A program made the position numbers and the translations under genes. From Desulfuribacillus alkaliarsenatis (lineage in GTDB: Bacteria; Bacillota; Bacilli; Desulfuribacillales; Desulfuribacillaceae), in the NCBI RefSeq assembly GCF_001730225.1, contig NZ_MIJE01000001.1, positions 372,001 through 436,000 on the forward strand: a stretch of 64,000 nucleotides of DNA, in the 5' to 3' direction. Numbering within the stretch: the stretch's first letter is position 1; each line of letters begins with the position of its first letter. The notes under the pieces were generated by a model. That model saw only the letters and a program-made list of their open reading frames with translations. It had not been told where the DNA came from and did no database searches. Shown piece by piece: positions 41,722 through 51,742 of the stretch.

Positions 41722-42738
41722 TTGTCAAAGAAGCTCGGAAAACAAACTTTAAAATTCGATAACGCATACATTACTAGTAGTTCGAGCGTGGGTGGACAGA
41801 TGGAATATCAAGGTCCGCTGGCAAGTGAATTTGATGAACTTTATCAGGATCAGTATATGGGCAAGGATACCTGGGAGCAGGCTGAGCTATTCTTAATGGA
41901 GCGAAGTGTTGATTTAGCAATTAAAAAAGCTAACATCGCAAAAACAGATATCGATTATTACATTGCTGGAGATCTATTGAATCAAAATATAAGCGCAGCA
42001 TTTTCAGCAAGAAATTTAGGGCAGCCCTTTCTAGGTATTTATGGAGCTTGTTCCACGTCAATGGAAGGACTAGCAATTGCCTCTACATTGATTGATGGCG
42101 GATATGGCAAATATGCATTAGCGGCAACCTCTAGCCATAATGCTACTGCAGAGCGCCAATATCGATACCCCACTGAGTATGGGGGACAAAAGCCTTTAAT
42201 AGCTCAATATACGGTGACAGGAGCTGGTGCAATCGTTGTTAGTACAGTTCCTACAGATATCCAGGTTACTTATGCAACTATTGGTAAGGTGCAGGATTTA
42301 GGTGTGAAAAATCCCTTTGACATGGGTACTGCAATGGCACCTGCAGCAGCTGATACAATAGCAACCCACCTTAGAGATATTAATCGTAAGCCCGATGACT
42401 ATGATTTAATAATGACGGGTGATTTAGCTAGTGTCGGACACCCAATTGCAAAGGAACTACTTAAGAAGGAAGGCATCATCTTAGGAAATGAATATAATGA
42501 TAGTGGATTACTTATTTACGATCGAAGCAGACAGGAAGTATTTTCCGGAGGTAGTGGTTGCGCTAGCTGTGCCACAGTAACCTACGGATACGTAATGAAT
42601 CAATTATTAAAGCGAAAACTTAATAAAGTATTAATCGTTGCCACTGGTGCACTATTAAGTCCAGTTAGTTATATGCAGGGTGAATCTATTCCTTGCATTG
42701 CCCATGCAGTTGCTATTGAAAGAAAGGGGAACAATTAA
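41722..42738 (+). CDS. spoVAD: Stage V sporulation protein AD
   Basis: A 338-residue thiolase-fold protein that binds dipicolinic acid on the outer face of the inner spore membrane. Recognisable stretches are [57 protein letters not shown] and [15 protein letters not shown]. The start is TTG with GGGGGA upstream, and its stop overlaps the spoVAE start by one base. Confidence 0.96.
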   Translation: MSKKLGKQTLKFDNAYITSSSSVGGQMEYQGPLASEFDELYQDQYMGKDTWEQAELFLMERSVDLAIKKANIAKTDIDYYIAGDLLNQNISAAFSARNLGQPFLGIYGACSTSMEGLAIASTLIDGGYGKYALAATSSHNATAERQYRYPTEYGGQKPLIAQYTVTGAGAIVVSTVPTDIQVTYATIGKVQDLGVKNPFDMGTAMAPAAADTIATHLRDINRKPDDYDLIMTGDLASVGHPIAKELLKKEGIILGNEYNDSGLLIYDRSRQEVFSGGSGCASCATVTYGYVMNQLLKRKLNKVLIVATGALLSPVSYMQGESIPCIAHAVAIERKGNN

Positions 42739-43091
42739 TGGGAACATACTTTACTGCTTTTTATGTTGGAGGAATTATATGTATCATTGGTCAGCTTATG
42801 ATAGATGTTTTAAAGATGACACCTGCACATGTTATGGCGACTTTAGTAGTCGTCGGTGCAGTATTAGATGGACTTGGTTTATACGAGCCCTTGATTGATT
42901 ATGCAGGCGCAGGAGCTACTGTACCCATTACGAGCTTTGGGAATGCCTTAGTTCACGGAGCATTAACGGAGGCTGAAAGAAATGGTTTAGTTGGAATCTT
43001 AACAGGTATATTTGAGGTTACTAGTGCTGGAATTTCAGCGGCAATAATATTCGCTTTTCTAATTGCAGTGACCTTTAAACCTAAAGGCTGA
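42738..43091 (+). CDS. spoVAEb: Stage V sporulation protein AE (SpoVAEb)
   Basis: A 117-residue membrane protein related to SpoVAC ([55 protein letters not shown]). Together with SpoVAC and SpoVAD it forms the core needed for dipicolinate uptake. The operon here lacks spoVAEa and spoVAF, giving the order AA-AB-AC-AD-AEb. Confidence 0.95.
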   Translation: MGTYFTAFYVGGIICIIGQLMIDVLKMTPAHVMATLVVVGAVLDGLGLYEPLIDYAGAGATVPITSFGNALVHGALTEAERNGLVGILTGIFEVTSAGISAAIIFAFLIAVTFKPKG

Positions 43092-43155
43092 AGACTAAAT
43101 GCTATAAATTAAATTTCATATCGAATAGTTATTAATTTAGAGGAGGGTATTAAAC

Positions 43156-44232
43156 TTGAAAATAGGAATACCAAGGGCATTTTTATATCATAAATACTTC
43201 CCTATGTGGGATATGTTTTTTCGTGAATTAGGAGTTAAAGTTGTTGTATCGCCAGACACAAACAATGAAATTATGCAGCAAGGGGTAATGAACACCATTG
43301 ACGAAGCGTGTTTACCTCTTAAGGTGTATTTAGGGCATGTGATTAAACTTACAAAGGAAAAAGTTGATTTTATCTTTATCCCGCGTTTTATTAGTGTAGA
43401 AAAGCATCGATATTTGTGTCCAAAATTTTTAGGTCTACCAGATTTAATTAGAAACACCACGCAAACATTTAACCTACCAGAAATATTAGACCCAACAATT
43501 AATATGAGGATTACTAAGAAAGAATTCTATCTAGAGGTTTTAAAGCTTGCCAGTAGACTGAATAAAAATCCTGTGCGAATATACAATGCTGTAAGTAAGG
43601 CCTTTAAGGCTAATGAAAACTACAAACAATTAGTATTAGCAGGCTACAGCTATACAGAAGCTTTAAAAATTTATCAGAAACAATCTGCTACATTTGCAGA
43701 TACAAACTTTTTAGAAAATAGCCAGCAACAAGCTACAAATAAGCCATTCAAAATTGCAGTTATCAGTCATTCGTATATTTTACACGACCCTCATATGTCT
43801 ATGAATCTTTTAAATAAGCTAGATGAAATGGGTTGTGAGATTAAAACGCCAGAGATGCTAGAAGGTGATGTCATAGATAAATCCTTAGAGAATTTACAAA
43901 AGGATATGTTTTGGTCATTGAACAGGGAAATCATGGGCGCTTCTTTCTATCATTTAGCTAAAAAAGATATAGACGGAATGATTATTTTAAATGCCTTTGC
44001 CTGTGGTCCAGATGCGATCACTAAGGAGCTAATAGAGAGGCTTTGTAAACGTGAATCAGAAATTCCAATGCTTTCTTTAACTATTGACGAACATACAGGT
44101 GAAGCTGGTTTTGTTACTAGATTAGAAGCGTTTATTGACATGATTAAGCGTAAAGATAAAGGAGGCTATAAAGATGAAAGTAACCTTTCCACACATGGGG
44201 AGCTTCTATGTAGGGATAAAAGCGTTGTTTGA
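43156..44232 (+). CDS. 2-hydroxyacyl-CoA dehydratase-like / CoA-activase-associated protein (DUF2229 type)
   Basis: A 358-residue protein of the HgdB/FldB-like superfamily, DUF2229 branch. MKIGIPRAFLYHKYFPMWDMFF opens the family fold. C52 (DEACLPLK), C88 (YLCPKF) and C281 (NAFACGPD) are in place to bind one [4Fe-4S] cluster. The ending TIDEHTGEAGFVTRLEAFID is typical. No canonical substrate can be inferred. It starts at TTG with AGGAGGG upstream, 65 bases after spoVAEb, and overlaps the next gene by 59 bases. Confidence 0.8.
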   Translation: MKIGIPRAFLYHKYFPMWDMFFRELGVKVVVSPDTNNEIMQQGVMNTIDEACLPLKVYLGHVIKLTKEKVDFIFIPRFISVEKHRYLCPKFLGLPDLIRNTTQTFNLPEILDPTINMRITKKEFYLEVLKLASRLNKNPVRIYNAVSKAFKANENYKQLVLAGYSYTEALKIYQKQSATFADTNFLENSQQQATNKPFKIAVISHSYILHDPHMSMNLLNKLDEMGCEIKTPEMLEGDVIDKSLENLQKDMFWSLNREIMGASFYHLAKKDIDGMIILNAFACGPDAITKELIERLCKRESEIPMLSLTIDEHTGEAGFVTRLEAFIDMIKRKDKGGYKDESNLSTHGELLCRDKSVV

Positions 44233-45259
44233 AGCATTGGATGTTGAGGTTGTTGTTCCCCCACCAATTACAAAGCGAACGATGACGCTGGGAAGTATTA
44301 ATGGGCCTGAGTCTGCGTGTTTACCATTAAAGATAAACCTAGGAAATTTTATTGAAGCTATTGAAAAAGGTGCAGACACTGTCGTGATGGCAGGCGGTCA
44401 TGGGCCGTGTAGATTTGGATATTTTGCACAGGTCCATCGAGAAATTTTAACTGACCTTGGTTATAATGTAAATGTTTTAGTTATTGAACAGCCAAAAACA
44501 GGTAGAAAAGACTTTTTTAAAAGTATTAAATCTTATTTTCCAGACAAGAGTTGGTTACAGCTACTGAAAGCTATACATTTCGGCTGGAAGAAAGTAAATG
44601 CACTCGACTCTATTGAGGGTCGCATTTTAAAAAATAGGGCATATGAAATCATTAGTGGTAGCCATAGTGCATTATGGAAGAAAGCAATCGTTAAAGTAGA
44701 TGCAGCGACTACAAATGCAGAAATCGAGACAGTATACAATCAATTAGTTGTTGAGTTAGATGCTATTCCCAAAGACTATAATAGAGACGTGTTACAAATG
44801 GCAGTAATAGGTGAAATCTATTTAATGCTTGAGCCTACTGCCAATTTAAACGTAGATGAGAAGCTAGGCAATTTAGGCGTTAGTCTGATTCGTACAGAAT
44901 ACGTTAGCGACTATATTAGAGAAAAGGTTTTTAAAACGCAAAGTAATAAACAATTATTTAAACTTGCAAAGCCGTATATGAGAAATGAGTTTGGTGGCCA
45001 TGGTCTCCATACCATAGCAAATACAATTAAATATGGACGTAAAGGATTTGATGGAGTAGTTCAGATTATGCCGTTTACATGTGTTCCAGAAATCGTTAGC
45101 ATGGCAGTTCTAGACCATGTTACTGAAAAAGAAAACATACCAGCTTTATCACTGATTTTTGATGAGCATTCAGGGGAAGCTGGTGTTGATACTAGATTAG
45201 AAGCCTTTGTTGATTTAGTGCGTCGAAAGAAAAAACAGAAGAAAGAGGTTTTAGTATGA
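44174..45259 (+). CDS. Second 2-hydroxyacyl-CoA dehydratase-like subunit (DUF2229/HgdB type)
   Basis: This 361-residue protein is a paralogue of the preceding one. It has FPHMGSFYVGIKALFEALDVEVVVPP, Cys at 49 (SACLPLK), 79 (HGPCRFGYF) and near 304 (PFTCVPE), and the end IFDEHSGEAGVDTRLEAFVDLV. The two probably form a heterodimer, as in hydroxyglutaryl-CoA dehydratases, fed with electrons by the ATP-dependent activase next door. The reaction is unknown. ATG with GGAGGC upstream; its stop overlaps the activase start (ATGA). Confidence 0.8.
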   Translation: MKVTFPHMGSFYVGIKALFEALDVEVVVPPPITKRTMTLGSINGPESACLPLKINLGNFIEAIEKGADTVVMAGGHGPCRFGYFAQVHREILTDLGYNVNVLVIEQPKTGRKDFFKSIKSYFPDKSWLQLLKAIHFGWKKVNALDSIEGRILKNRAYEIISGSHSALWKKAIVKVDAATTNAEIETVYNQLVVELDAIPKDYNRDVLQMAVIGEIYLMLEPTANLNVDEKLGNLGVSLIRTEYVSDYIREKVFKTQSNKQLFKLAKPYMRNEFGGHGLHTIANTIKYGRKGFDGVVQIMPFTCVPEIVSMAVLDHVTEKENIPALSLIFDEHSGEAGVDTRLEAFVDLVRRKKKQKKEVLV

Positions 45260-46230
45260 ATGTATACCTAGGCATAGATGTTGGTTCGGTAAGTACTAAT
45301 ATAGTTACTATAGATGAACAGGGCAAGGTAATAACCTCCCTATATTTAAGAACCCATGGCCGACCAATTCAAACAGTGCAAAATGGTATGAAGCTACTGG
45401 CTAAAGAATTACCTGAAAACGTAAAAATTGCTGGTGTAGGTACGACTGGTAGTGCTAGAAACTTAACTAGTATAATTGCTGGCGGAGATGTCGTTAAGAA
45501 TGAAATTACGGCTCACGCTGTTGCTGCACAGTATCTTATTCCAGATGTTCGAACTGTAATTGAAATCGGCGGCCAAGATTCTAAGCTGATATTATTAGAA
45601 AATGGGATAATTACAGACTTTGCAATGAATACTGTATGTGCTGCTGGTACAGGTTCCTTTTTAGATCAGCAAGCATCAAGGCTAGGCATACCGATAGAAG
45701 AGTTCGGAACCTATGCATTACAATCGAGTGTAGATGTACGAATTGCAGGAAGATGTGGGGTTTTCGCAGAATCAGATATGATTCATAAACAGCAGATTGG
45801 TTGTAATATCGAGGATATTATATATGGCTTGTGTAAAGCACTAGCCCGTAACTTTATTAACAACCTAGCTAAAGGTAAAAACATTGTCGGACCTGTAATA
45901 TTCCAAGGTGGGGTTGCTGCTAATGCAGGTCTGAAAAAGGCCTTTGAAGAAGTACTAGAACTGGAAATTCATATACCAGAATACTACAATGTTATGGGTG
46001 CAATTGGCTGTGCAATTTTAGCTAAAGAAGAAGTAATGGAGACTAAGAAAACAAACTTTAGAGGGTTTGAAATGTCTGACCAGAAGTTTTTAACACGAGG
46101 TTATGACTGCAATGATTGTCCAAATAGCTGTGAAGTGATAGAGACGGTAATGAATGATGAGGTAATTGCTTGCTGGGGAGATAAATGCGGCAAGTATCAG
46201 AATAAAGCAAAAAGCAAAGTGAATAATTAA
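45256..46230 (+). CDS. CoA-substrate-specific enzyme activase (BadF/HgdC-type ATPase)
   Basis: A 324-residue ASKHA-fold ATPase that injects high-energy electrons into its dehydratase partner. It has YLGIDVGSVSTNIVTID, GVGTTGSAR, VIEIGGQDSK and the bridging-cluster cysteines in NTVCAAGTGSFLDQQ and GRCGVFAESDMIH. A C-terminal extension carries a further cluster-like set, C-x2-C-x3-C (DCNDCPNSC) and CWGDKCGKY. Such extensions occur in the longer activase-related proteins. It completes a three-gene operon. Confidence 0.88.
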   Translation: MNVYLGIDVGSVSTNIVTIDEQGKVITSLYLRTHGRPIQTVQNGMKLLAKELPENVKIAGVGTTGSARNLTSIIAGGDVVKNEITAHAVAAQYLIPDVRTVIEIGGQDSKLILLENGIITDFAMNTVCAAGTGSFLDQQASRLGIPIEEFGTYALQSSVDVRIAGRCGVFAESDMIHKQQIGCNIEDIIYGLCKALARNFINNLAKGKNIVGPVIFQGGVAANAGLKKAFEEVLELEIHIPEYYNVMGAIGCAILAKEEVMETKKTNFRGFEMSDQKFLTRGYDCNDCPNSCEVIETVMNDEVIACWGDKCGKYQNKAKSKVNN

Positions 46231-46349
46231 GCAATATTTGCATAGCAGTTCTGGATAGATCGTAAAGATTGAAATTGTATGATGTTAATGTTAAAATAAC
46301 TAACATGGATTTTCGATTATTCTAAATTGGGAGTAAGGGAGCGGTAATA

Positions 46350-47663
46350 ATGTATTTACATGGTACGAGTAAAATTAATGATAAGGGTCATTTGGAAATA
46401 GGTGGATGTGATACGGTAGAATTGGCTAGGGAATTTGGCACGCCTTTATATGTTTTTGATGAAGCGTTAATACGTCAGCAGATTCAAAAATATCATGAGG
46501 CTTTTCAAAAAAGTGGTCTAAAATATCAGGTTGCCTATGCTAGTAAAGCTTTTTCTACTGTGGCTATGTACAAGCTAGCTAATCAAGAAAAAATGTCCTT
46601 AGAAGTTGTTTCTGAGGGAGAACTACATACTGCAGTTAAGGCTGATTTTCCAAGGGAAAGAATCCATTTCCATGGAAATAATAAAACCGTATCAGAAATT
46701 AATTATGGATTAGATGAAAATATAGGGTGCTTTGTAGTAGACAACTATTGTGAGCTTGAGCTTTTAAATAAGCTGGCTGCAGACAAGGGTAAAACAGCAA
46801 AAATTCTGATGAGGATTACCCCTGGAGTGGAAGCACATACCCATGAGTATATTCAGACAGGGCAGGCAGATTCTAAGTTTGGCTTTGATTTGAATAATGG
46901 TCAAGCAAGGACTGGAGTCGAAAAGGTGCAAGAACTAAATAACATTGAGTTATTAGGCTTCCATGCTCACATTGGTTCGCAAATCTTTGATGTTAAAGGT
47001 TTCCAAATGGCAGCTGATAAAATGGTTAATTGGTTTGCTCAAGTTAAAAAAGACTTTGGTATGCCTTTACAGGTGCTGAATTTAGGTGGAGGATTTGGTA
47101 TTCGCTATCATAAGGAAGATACTCCATTACCTGTTGGTGACTATATCGCAGCATTATCAGAAACAATTCAGGCAGAATCTAAGAAATTAGGCCTTGACGC
47201 TCCAGAGATTTGGGTAGAGCCAGGAAGAAGTATTGTTGGAGAAGCGGGCACAACCCTTTATACTATAGGAACCTATAAGGATATTCCAGGAATCCGCAGG
47301 TATATAGCAGTTGATGGTGGGATGACAGATAACCTGCGTCCAGCAATGTATAAGGCAAAATATGAGGCGATGGTTGCTAATAAAGCGAATGAAACAAAGC
47401 TTGAAACAGTATCTGTTGCTGGAAAATGCTGCGAAAGTGGCGACATGCTAATCTGGGATGTTGACTTACCAGCTGTAAATCCTGGAGATATATTAGCAGT
47501 TTCAAGCACTGGTGCATATGGATATTCTATGGCTAATAACTATAACCGTATTCCGAGAGCAGCTGTTGTATTCGTGCAAAACGGTCAAGCAGATTTAGTG
47601 GTAGAGCGTGAAAGCTTAAATGACATCATCAAAAACGACCGTATACCAGAAAGATTTCTGTAA
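46350..47663 (+). CDS. lysA: Diaminopimelate decarboxylase
   Basis: LysA, a fold-type III PLP enzyme, decarboxylates meso-diaminopimelate to L-lysine. The PLP lysine is in VAYASKAFST. Other signatures are GFHAHIGSQIFD, LNLGGGFGIRY, EPGRSIVGEAG, DGGMTDNLRPAMY, CCESGD and AYGYSMANNYN. Its 437 residues fit the family. AAGGGAGCGG precedes the ATG. lysA follows spoVA in B. subtilis as well; here three genes intervene. No lysine riboswitch is seen. Confidence 0.97.
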   Translation: MYLHGTSKINDKGHLEIGGCDTVELAREFGTPLYVFDEALIRQQIQKYHEAFQKSGLKYQVAYASKAFSTVAMYKLANQEKMSLEVVSEGELHTAVKADFPRERIHFHGNNKTVSEINYGLDENIGCFVVDNYCELELLNKLAADKGKTAKILMRITPGVEAHTHEYIQTGQADSKFGFDLNNGQARTGVEKVQELNNIELLGFHAHIGSQIFDVKGFQMAADKMVNWFAQVKKDFGMPLQVLNLGGGFGIRYHKEDTPLPVGDYIAALSETIQAESKKLGLDAPEIWVEPGRSIVGEAGTTLYTIGTYKDIPGIRRYIAVDGGMTDNLRPAMYKAKYEAMVANKANETKLETVSVAGKCCESGDMLIWDVDLPAVNPGDILAVSSTGAYGYSMANNYNRIPRAAVVFVQNGQADLVVERESLNDIIKNDRIPERFL

Positions 47664-47751
47664 GATCAATTTGAATAAGTGCTTTACAAAACTATAAACA
47701 TTAGGTAACATGTGTTTTATACTATCAGATTTATAAATTTCAATTGAATAA

Positions 47752-47905
47752 GATGAACTGACAAGGGGCAGGGTGTAATTCCCGACCGGCGGTAACGTGC
47801 ATAACGAAGCCCGCGAGCTGTTTCGCTAAATGATTTAGTGTAAATGGCAGATTTGGTGTAAAACCAAAGCCGACAGTTAAAGTCTGGATGGGATATCAGT
47901 TTATC
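47752..47905 (+). promoter_or_regulatory. FMN riboswitch (RFN element)
   Basis: All conserved RFN blocks are present: GGGGCAGGGTGTAATTCCCG, ACCGGCGGTAA, AGCCCGCGAGC, GCAGATTTGGTG, AAGCCGACAGTTAAAGTC and GGATGGGATAT. P1 is closed by GATGAACTGA (47752-47761) and TCAGTTTATC (47896-47905). It senses FMN and controls the rib operon downstream. Confidence 0.97.
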
Positions 47906-47976
47906 TAAAGCTTTTTTGCCATACTTGTTTTGCCATGTTTATTTAATATATTCATGACACAACTATTGTTGCGTAT

Positions 47977-48006
47977 CGCCCCTTTTATATAGAAGGGGCG
48001 TTTTTT
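47977..48006 (+). terminator. Riboswitch-controlled terminator
   Basis: CGCCCCTT/AAGGGGCG (47977-47984, 47993-48000) followed by six T. It is the expression platform of the FMN riboswitch, located 72-101 bases after P1 and 58 bases before ribD. Confidence 0.9.
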
Positions 48007-48064
48007 ATGACCTAGTCATGAGCGTAAATAGCTTTGGTACATTTCAGTCTTTGGGGGTGACGTG

Positions 48065-49171
48065 ATGACGGCGGTAGAGTATATGGAATTAGCAATAAAA
48101 TTAGCAGCTTCAGCAATAGGTAGAACAAGCCCTAATCCATTGGTTGGTGCAGTGGTAGTTAAGAATCAACGTATCATAGGTATGGGTGCACACCTGTGTG
48201 CAGGTAAAGAGCATGCGGAAGTAAATGCATTGAATATGGCTGGCATAGAGGCAAAGGGAGCTACCATGTATGTTACGTTAGAGCCATGCAATCACTATGG
48301 TAAAACACCTCCATGTACAGAAAGAATTATCAAGGAAGGGATTTCTAAGGTGTATGTAGCTTCGTTAGATCCAAATCCTTTAGTAGCTGGTGAGGGGATT
48401 AAAAGGCTCGAAGCAGCAGGCATAGAGGTTGAAATTGGACTGCTTGAGCACAAAGAAAAACAATTAAATGAAGTATTTCATAAGTTTATAACAAAAAAAG
48501 AGCCGTTTATTATTTTAAAAACAGCTATGACCCTAGATGGTAAGATAGCAACTAGAACTAATGATAGTAAATGGATAACAAATGAAGCATCAAGAAACAA
48601 AGTCCATCAAATTCGTAATCAAGTAGATGGTATAATGGTTGGCGTACATACTATCATAGCAGATAACCCAATTCTTACCACGCGTTTGCCAGAGGGTGGC
48701 ATAAATCCAACCCGCATTATATTGGATAGCAAGCTATCGATACCAGAGTCAGCCCAGGTGCTAGATATGAACGTTGCACCTACAATTATAGCTTGCACGG
48801 AAAAAAGAGATAAGAATAAGGCCATAAGGCTAGAAAAACTGGGTGTAAAGGTTATTGTATGTAAGGAAATGGAAAACAGAATTGATATAGCAGATTGCCT
48901 TAAGAGGCTTGGAGAAGCTGGTATAACTAGTGTGCTCGTAGAAGGTGGAAGTCAAGTTCATGGCAGTTTTTTAGAAGCTCAAAAGCACGATAAATTTATG
49001 GTATTCATAGCTCCGAAAATTATTGGCGGAGAGTCAGCAATTACTGCCTTTGGAGGTAGGGGACTTGAACTTATGAGCCAGGCGATTCAACTAGATAATA
49101 TAGAAATTGAGCAATTAGATAATGATATTTTAATAACGGGATACCCTAAGAAACAAAGGAAAGATAGGTGA
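48065..49171 (+). CDS. ribD: Riboflavin biosynthesis deaminase/reductase RibD
   Basis: This bifunctional enzyme deaminates the pyrimidine intermediate and then reduces its ribosyl side chain. The deaminase domain has the zinc site HAEVNAL and PCNHYGKTPPCTE; the reductase domain starts about residue 145 (KTAMTLDGKIATRTNDSKWI) and includes DGIMVGVHTIIADNP and VEGGSQVHGSFLE. The start is ATG 48065 (GTG at 48062 also possible), with GGGGGTGA upstream. It is the first gene of the FMN-regulated operon. Confidence 0.96.
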   Translation: MTAVEYMELAIKLAASAIGRTSPNPLVGAVVVKNQRIIGMGAHLCAGKEHAEVNALNMAGIEAKGATMYVTLEPCNHYGKTPPCTERIIKEGISKVYVASLDPNPLVAGEGIKRLEAAGIEVEIGLLEHKEKQLNEVFHKFITKKEPFIILKTAMTLDGKIATRTNDSKWITNEASRNKVHQIRNQVDGIMVGVHTIIADNPILTTRLPEGGINPTRIILDSKLSIPESAQVLDMNVAPTIIACTEKRDKNKAIRLEKLGVKVIVCKEMENRIDIADCLKRLGEAGITSVLVEGGSQVHGSFLEAQKHDKFMVFIAPKIIGGESAITAFGGRGLELMSQAIQLDNIEIEQLDNDILITGYPKKQRKDR

Positions 49172-49178
49172 AAAACCA

Positions 49179-49847
49179 ATGTTTACAGGTATTGTTGAAG
49201 AAATAGGTAACATTCAGTCAATTCAACAAGTAAAAGGATTAGGCAAACGCTTATCAATTAAAGCTCAGGTAGTACTAGAAGATGTGAACATTGGAGATAG
49301 TATCGCAGTAAATGGGATTTGTTTAACAGTGACAGAGTTCAGCAAAAATATGTTTTCCGTTGATGTGATGCCAGAAACTATTGAGAAAACAAATCTTAAG
49401 GAGCTAAAGTCTGGTAGCCCAGTGAACCTAGAACGTGCTATGCAAGTGGGAGGGCGTTTTGGAGGACATATTGTAAGTGGTCATATAGATGGTATTGCAA
49501 CAATAATTGATAAGAAAGAAGTAGCAAATGCAATTATATATACATTTAAGCCTGCTCAAACACTATTAAAATATATGGTTCCAAAAGGCTCTGTGACTAT
49601 AGATGGAATCAGTTTAACATTAGTAGATGTTGATGCATCAAGCTTTTCTATTTCACTAATTCCGCACACTAAAGACGTAACAATCCTCGGTAGTAAGCAG
49701 AGTGGTGATTATGTAAATGTAGAATGTGATATGCTTGCTAAGTATGTAGAAAAACTACTTTACTCAAGGGATGATCAAGCTAAAACTAAAGCAACAAGCA
49801 AAGCTAAAATTGATATGGAATATTTAGCATCAAAAGGAATGCTCTAA
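49179..49847 (+). CDS. ribE: Riboflavin synthase alpha subunit
   Basis: RibE joins two lumazine molecules to give riboflavin. The 222-residue protein has two similar barrel repeats. The first begins MFTGIVEEIG and includes SIAVNGICLTV; the second includes GGRFGGHIVSGHIDGIATI and GSVTIDGISLTLVDVD. The C-terminal tail of about 20 residues (KATSKAKIDMEYLASKGML) is a little longer than usual. Second gene of the rib operon. Confidence 0.96.
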   Translation: MFTGIVEEIGNIQSIQQVKGLGKRLSIKAQVVLEDVNIGDSIAVNGICLTVTEFSKNMFSVDVMPETIEKTNLKELKSGSPVNLERAMQVGGRFGGHIVSGHIDGIATIIDKKEVANAIIYTFKPAQTLLKYMVPKGSVTIDGISLTLVDVDASSFSISLIPHTKDVTILGSKQSGDYVNVECDMLAKYVEKLLYSRDDQAKTKATSKAKIDMEYLASKGML

Positions 49848-49888
49848 ATTGAAAATGGAAATCAATTGTTAGATATGGAGGAGAAGAT

Positions 49889-51082
49889 ATGTTCAATAGC
49901 ATCGAAGAAGCTTTAGATGATTTAAAAGCAGGCAAAATTATTATAGTTGTTGATGATGAAGATCGTGAAAATGAAGGGGATTTTGTTTGCCTAGCAGACA
50001 AGGCTACCCCTGAAAATATTAACTTTATGATAACGAAGGGTCGTGGGTTAGTATGTGTTCCAATAACTTGTCAAAGGGCTAAGGAGCTAAAGCTACAGCC
50101 AATGGTTGATAACAATACGGATCCACATTGTACAGCCTTCACAGTTTCTATCGATGGACCCAACTCAACTACGGGAATATCTGCTTTTGAACGATCAGAG
50201 ACAATAATGGAAATGTTGAACCCTGATGCTAAGCCTGAGAGCTTCAAAAAGCCTGGTCATATCTTTCCGTTAGTTGCGAAGGATGGCGGAGTTCTTGTGC
50301 GCGCTGGTCATACAGAAGCTTCAGTAGACCTGTCGAGGCTTGCTGGCAGTTATCCTGCCAGTGTAATCTGCGAAATAATTAACGATGACGGTACAATGGC
50401 AAGGGTACCAGAATTACAAGTTATTGCTGAGAAATATGATTTAAAAATGATAACAATTAAAGATTTAATTAGTTATCGAGCATCCAATGAAAAGCATGTG
50501 GAGGTCGCTGCAGAAGCTAAATTGCCATCTGAATATGGTGAATTTAAAGTATTAGTCTACAAAAATAGCTTTGACACAAAAGAGCATTTAGCAATCGTAA
50601 AGGGCGAAATTAAAGAAGAAGAGCCTGTACTTGTGCGTGTCCATTCCGAATGCTTAACTGGTGATGTCTTAGGGTCGTTACGCTGCGATTGTGGATCACA
50701 GCTGCATGAAGCCTTAAGAAAAATCGATGAGACAGGATCTGGGGTACTATTATACATGCGCCAAGAGGGTCGCGGCATCGGGTTAACCAATAAGATTAAG
50801 GCATATAATTTGCAAGACCAAGGACTAGACACTGTAGAAGCTAACCTGCAGTTAGGGTTTGCAGCTGACCTAAGAGACTACGGTATAGGTGCTCAAATAT
50901 TAAAGGATTTAAACGTGAAAGATATTCGTCTAATGACCAACAATCCTAAAAAGCTAAAAGGCTTAGAAGGATATGGACTTAGAATTGTAGATAGGGTGCC
51001 TCTAGAGGTAGGATGCTGTACTTGTAATAGTGGTTACCTAAAAACAAAAAAAGAAAAGCTAGGACATATGTTAGACCTCTAG
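49889..51082 (+). CDS. ribBA: Bifunctional DHBP synthase / GTP cyclohydrolase II
   Basis: RibBA supplies both precursors of riboflavin. The RibB domain (residues 1-200) has [21 protein letters not shown]-like [10 protein letters not shown] and [11 protein letters not shown]. The RibA domain has the zinc site [18 protein letters not shown] and [20 protein letters not shown]. Length 397 is typical. TGGAGGAG precedes the ATG by 7 bases. Confidence 0.97.
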   Translation: MFNSIEEALDDLKAGKIIIVVDDEDRENEGDFVCLADKATPENINFMITKGRGLVCVPITCQRAKELKLQPMVDNNTDPHCTAFTVSIDGPNSTTGISAFERSETIMEMLNPDAKPESFKKPGHIFPLVAKDGGVLVRAGHTEASVDLSRLAGSYPASVICEIINDDGTMARVPELQVIAEKYDLKMITIKDLISYRASNEKHVEVAAEAKLPSEYGEFKVLVYKNSFDTKEHLAIVKGEIKEEEPVLVRVHSECLTGDVLGSLRCDCGSQLHEALRKIDETGSGVLLYMRQEGRGIGLTNKIKAYNLQDQGLDTVEANLQLGFAADLRDYGIGAQILKDLNVKDIRLMTNNPKKLKGLEGYGLRIVDRVPLEVGCCTCNSGYLKTKKEKLGHMLDL

Positions 51083-51152
51083 TATGAAGCAGTAAATCAT
51101 ATCTGAAAACAAAATATATTAAATCTACTATAATAAACAAAGGAGATAGGAC

Positions 51153-51620
51153 ATGAGAACATTTGAAGGTAATTTAATTGGAAAAGGGTTAAAAATAGGA
51201 ATTGTAGTTGGAAGGTTTAATGAATTTATCTCATCGAAATTATTATCAGGAGCACTGGATGCGTTAAAGCGTCATGGTATTGAAGAAGATAACGTTGACA
51301 CTGCATGGGTTCCTGGGGCATTTGAAATCCCTTTAATCGCACAAAAAATGGCTAACACTGAAAAGTATGATGCCGTGATTACCTTAGGTGCAGTTATTCG
51401 AGGATCGACACCACATTTTGATTATGTATGCAGCGAGGTTGCAAAGGGAGTAGCAGCTACTACGATGAAAACTGATTTGCCAGTTATTTTTGGAGTATTA
51501 ACGGTTGATTCTATTGAACAGGCGATTGAGCGTGCAGGAACAAAAGCTGGTAATAAAGGCTGGGAAGCAGCTGTTTCAGCAATTGAAATGGCAAATTTAA
51601 GTATGCAGTTTAAGAAATAA
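51153..51620 (+). CDS. ribH: 6,7-dimethyl-8-ribityllumazine synthase
   Basis: RibH condenses the RibD product with dihydroxybutanone phosphate. The 155-residue protein shows the family motifs [47 protein letters not shown] (catalytic His) and [24 protein letters not shown]. It usually assembles as a 60-mer capsid, often around RibE. Last gene of the rib operon. Confidence 0.97.
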   Translation: MRTFEGNLIGKGLKIGIVVGRFNEFISSKLLSGALDALKRHGIEEDNVDTAWVPGAFEIPLIAQKMANTEKYDAVITLGAVIRGSTPHFDYVCSEVAKGVAATTMKTDLPVIFGVLTVDSIEQAIERAGTKAGNKGWEAAVSAIEMANLSMQFKK

Positions 51621-51651
51621 GTATATTTTTAGAAATCATCCTACGCTTAAC

Positions 51652-51681
51652 TTGTGATTTAATCTGTAAATAGGTTATAAT
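51652..51681 (+). promoter_or_regulatory. Candidate promoter of trpS
   Basis: TTGTGA (51652-51657), 18 bp, perfect TATAAT (51676-51681). The short leader holds CTAAGAA (51684-51690) and TTCTTAG (51726-51732), whose pairing would partly cover the trpS ribosome site. No T-box sequence is present. Confidence 0.5.
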
Positions 51682-51742
51682 TTCTAAGAAGCTTGACCAG
51701 TATTCGTGGAATTTGATAAAAAGGTTTCTTAGGAGGTAAATA

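Noticed and set aside
46275-46305. Inverted repeat upstream of lysA as a riboswitch or attenuator
   Set aside because: The stem is imperfect and AT-rich, has no U-tract, and none of the conserved lysine riboswitch segments are present.
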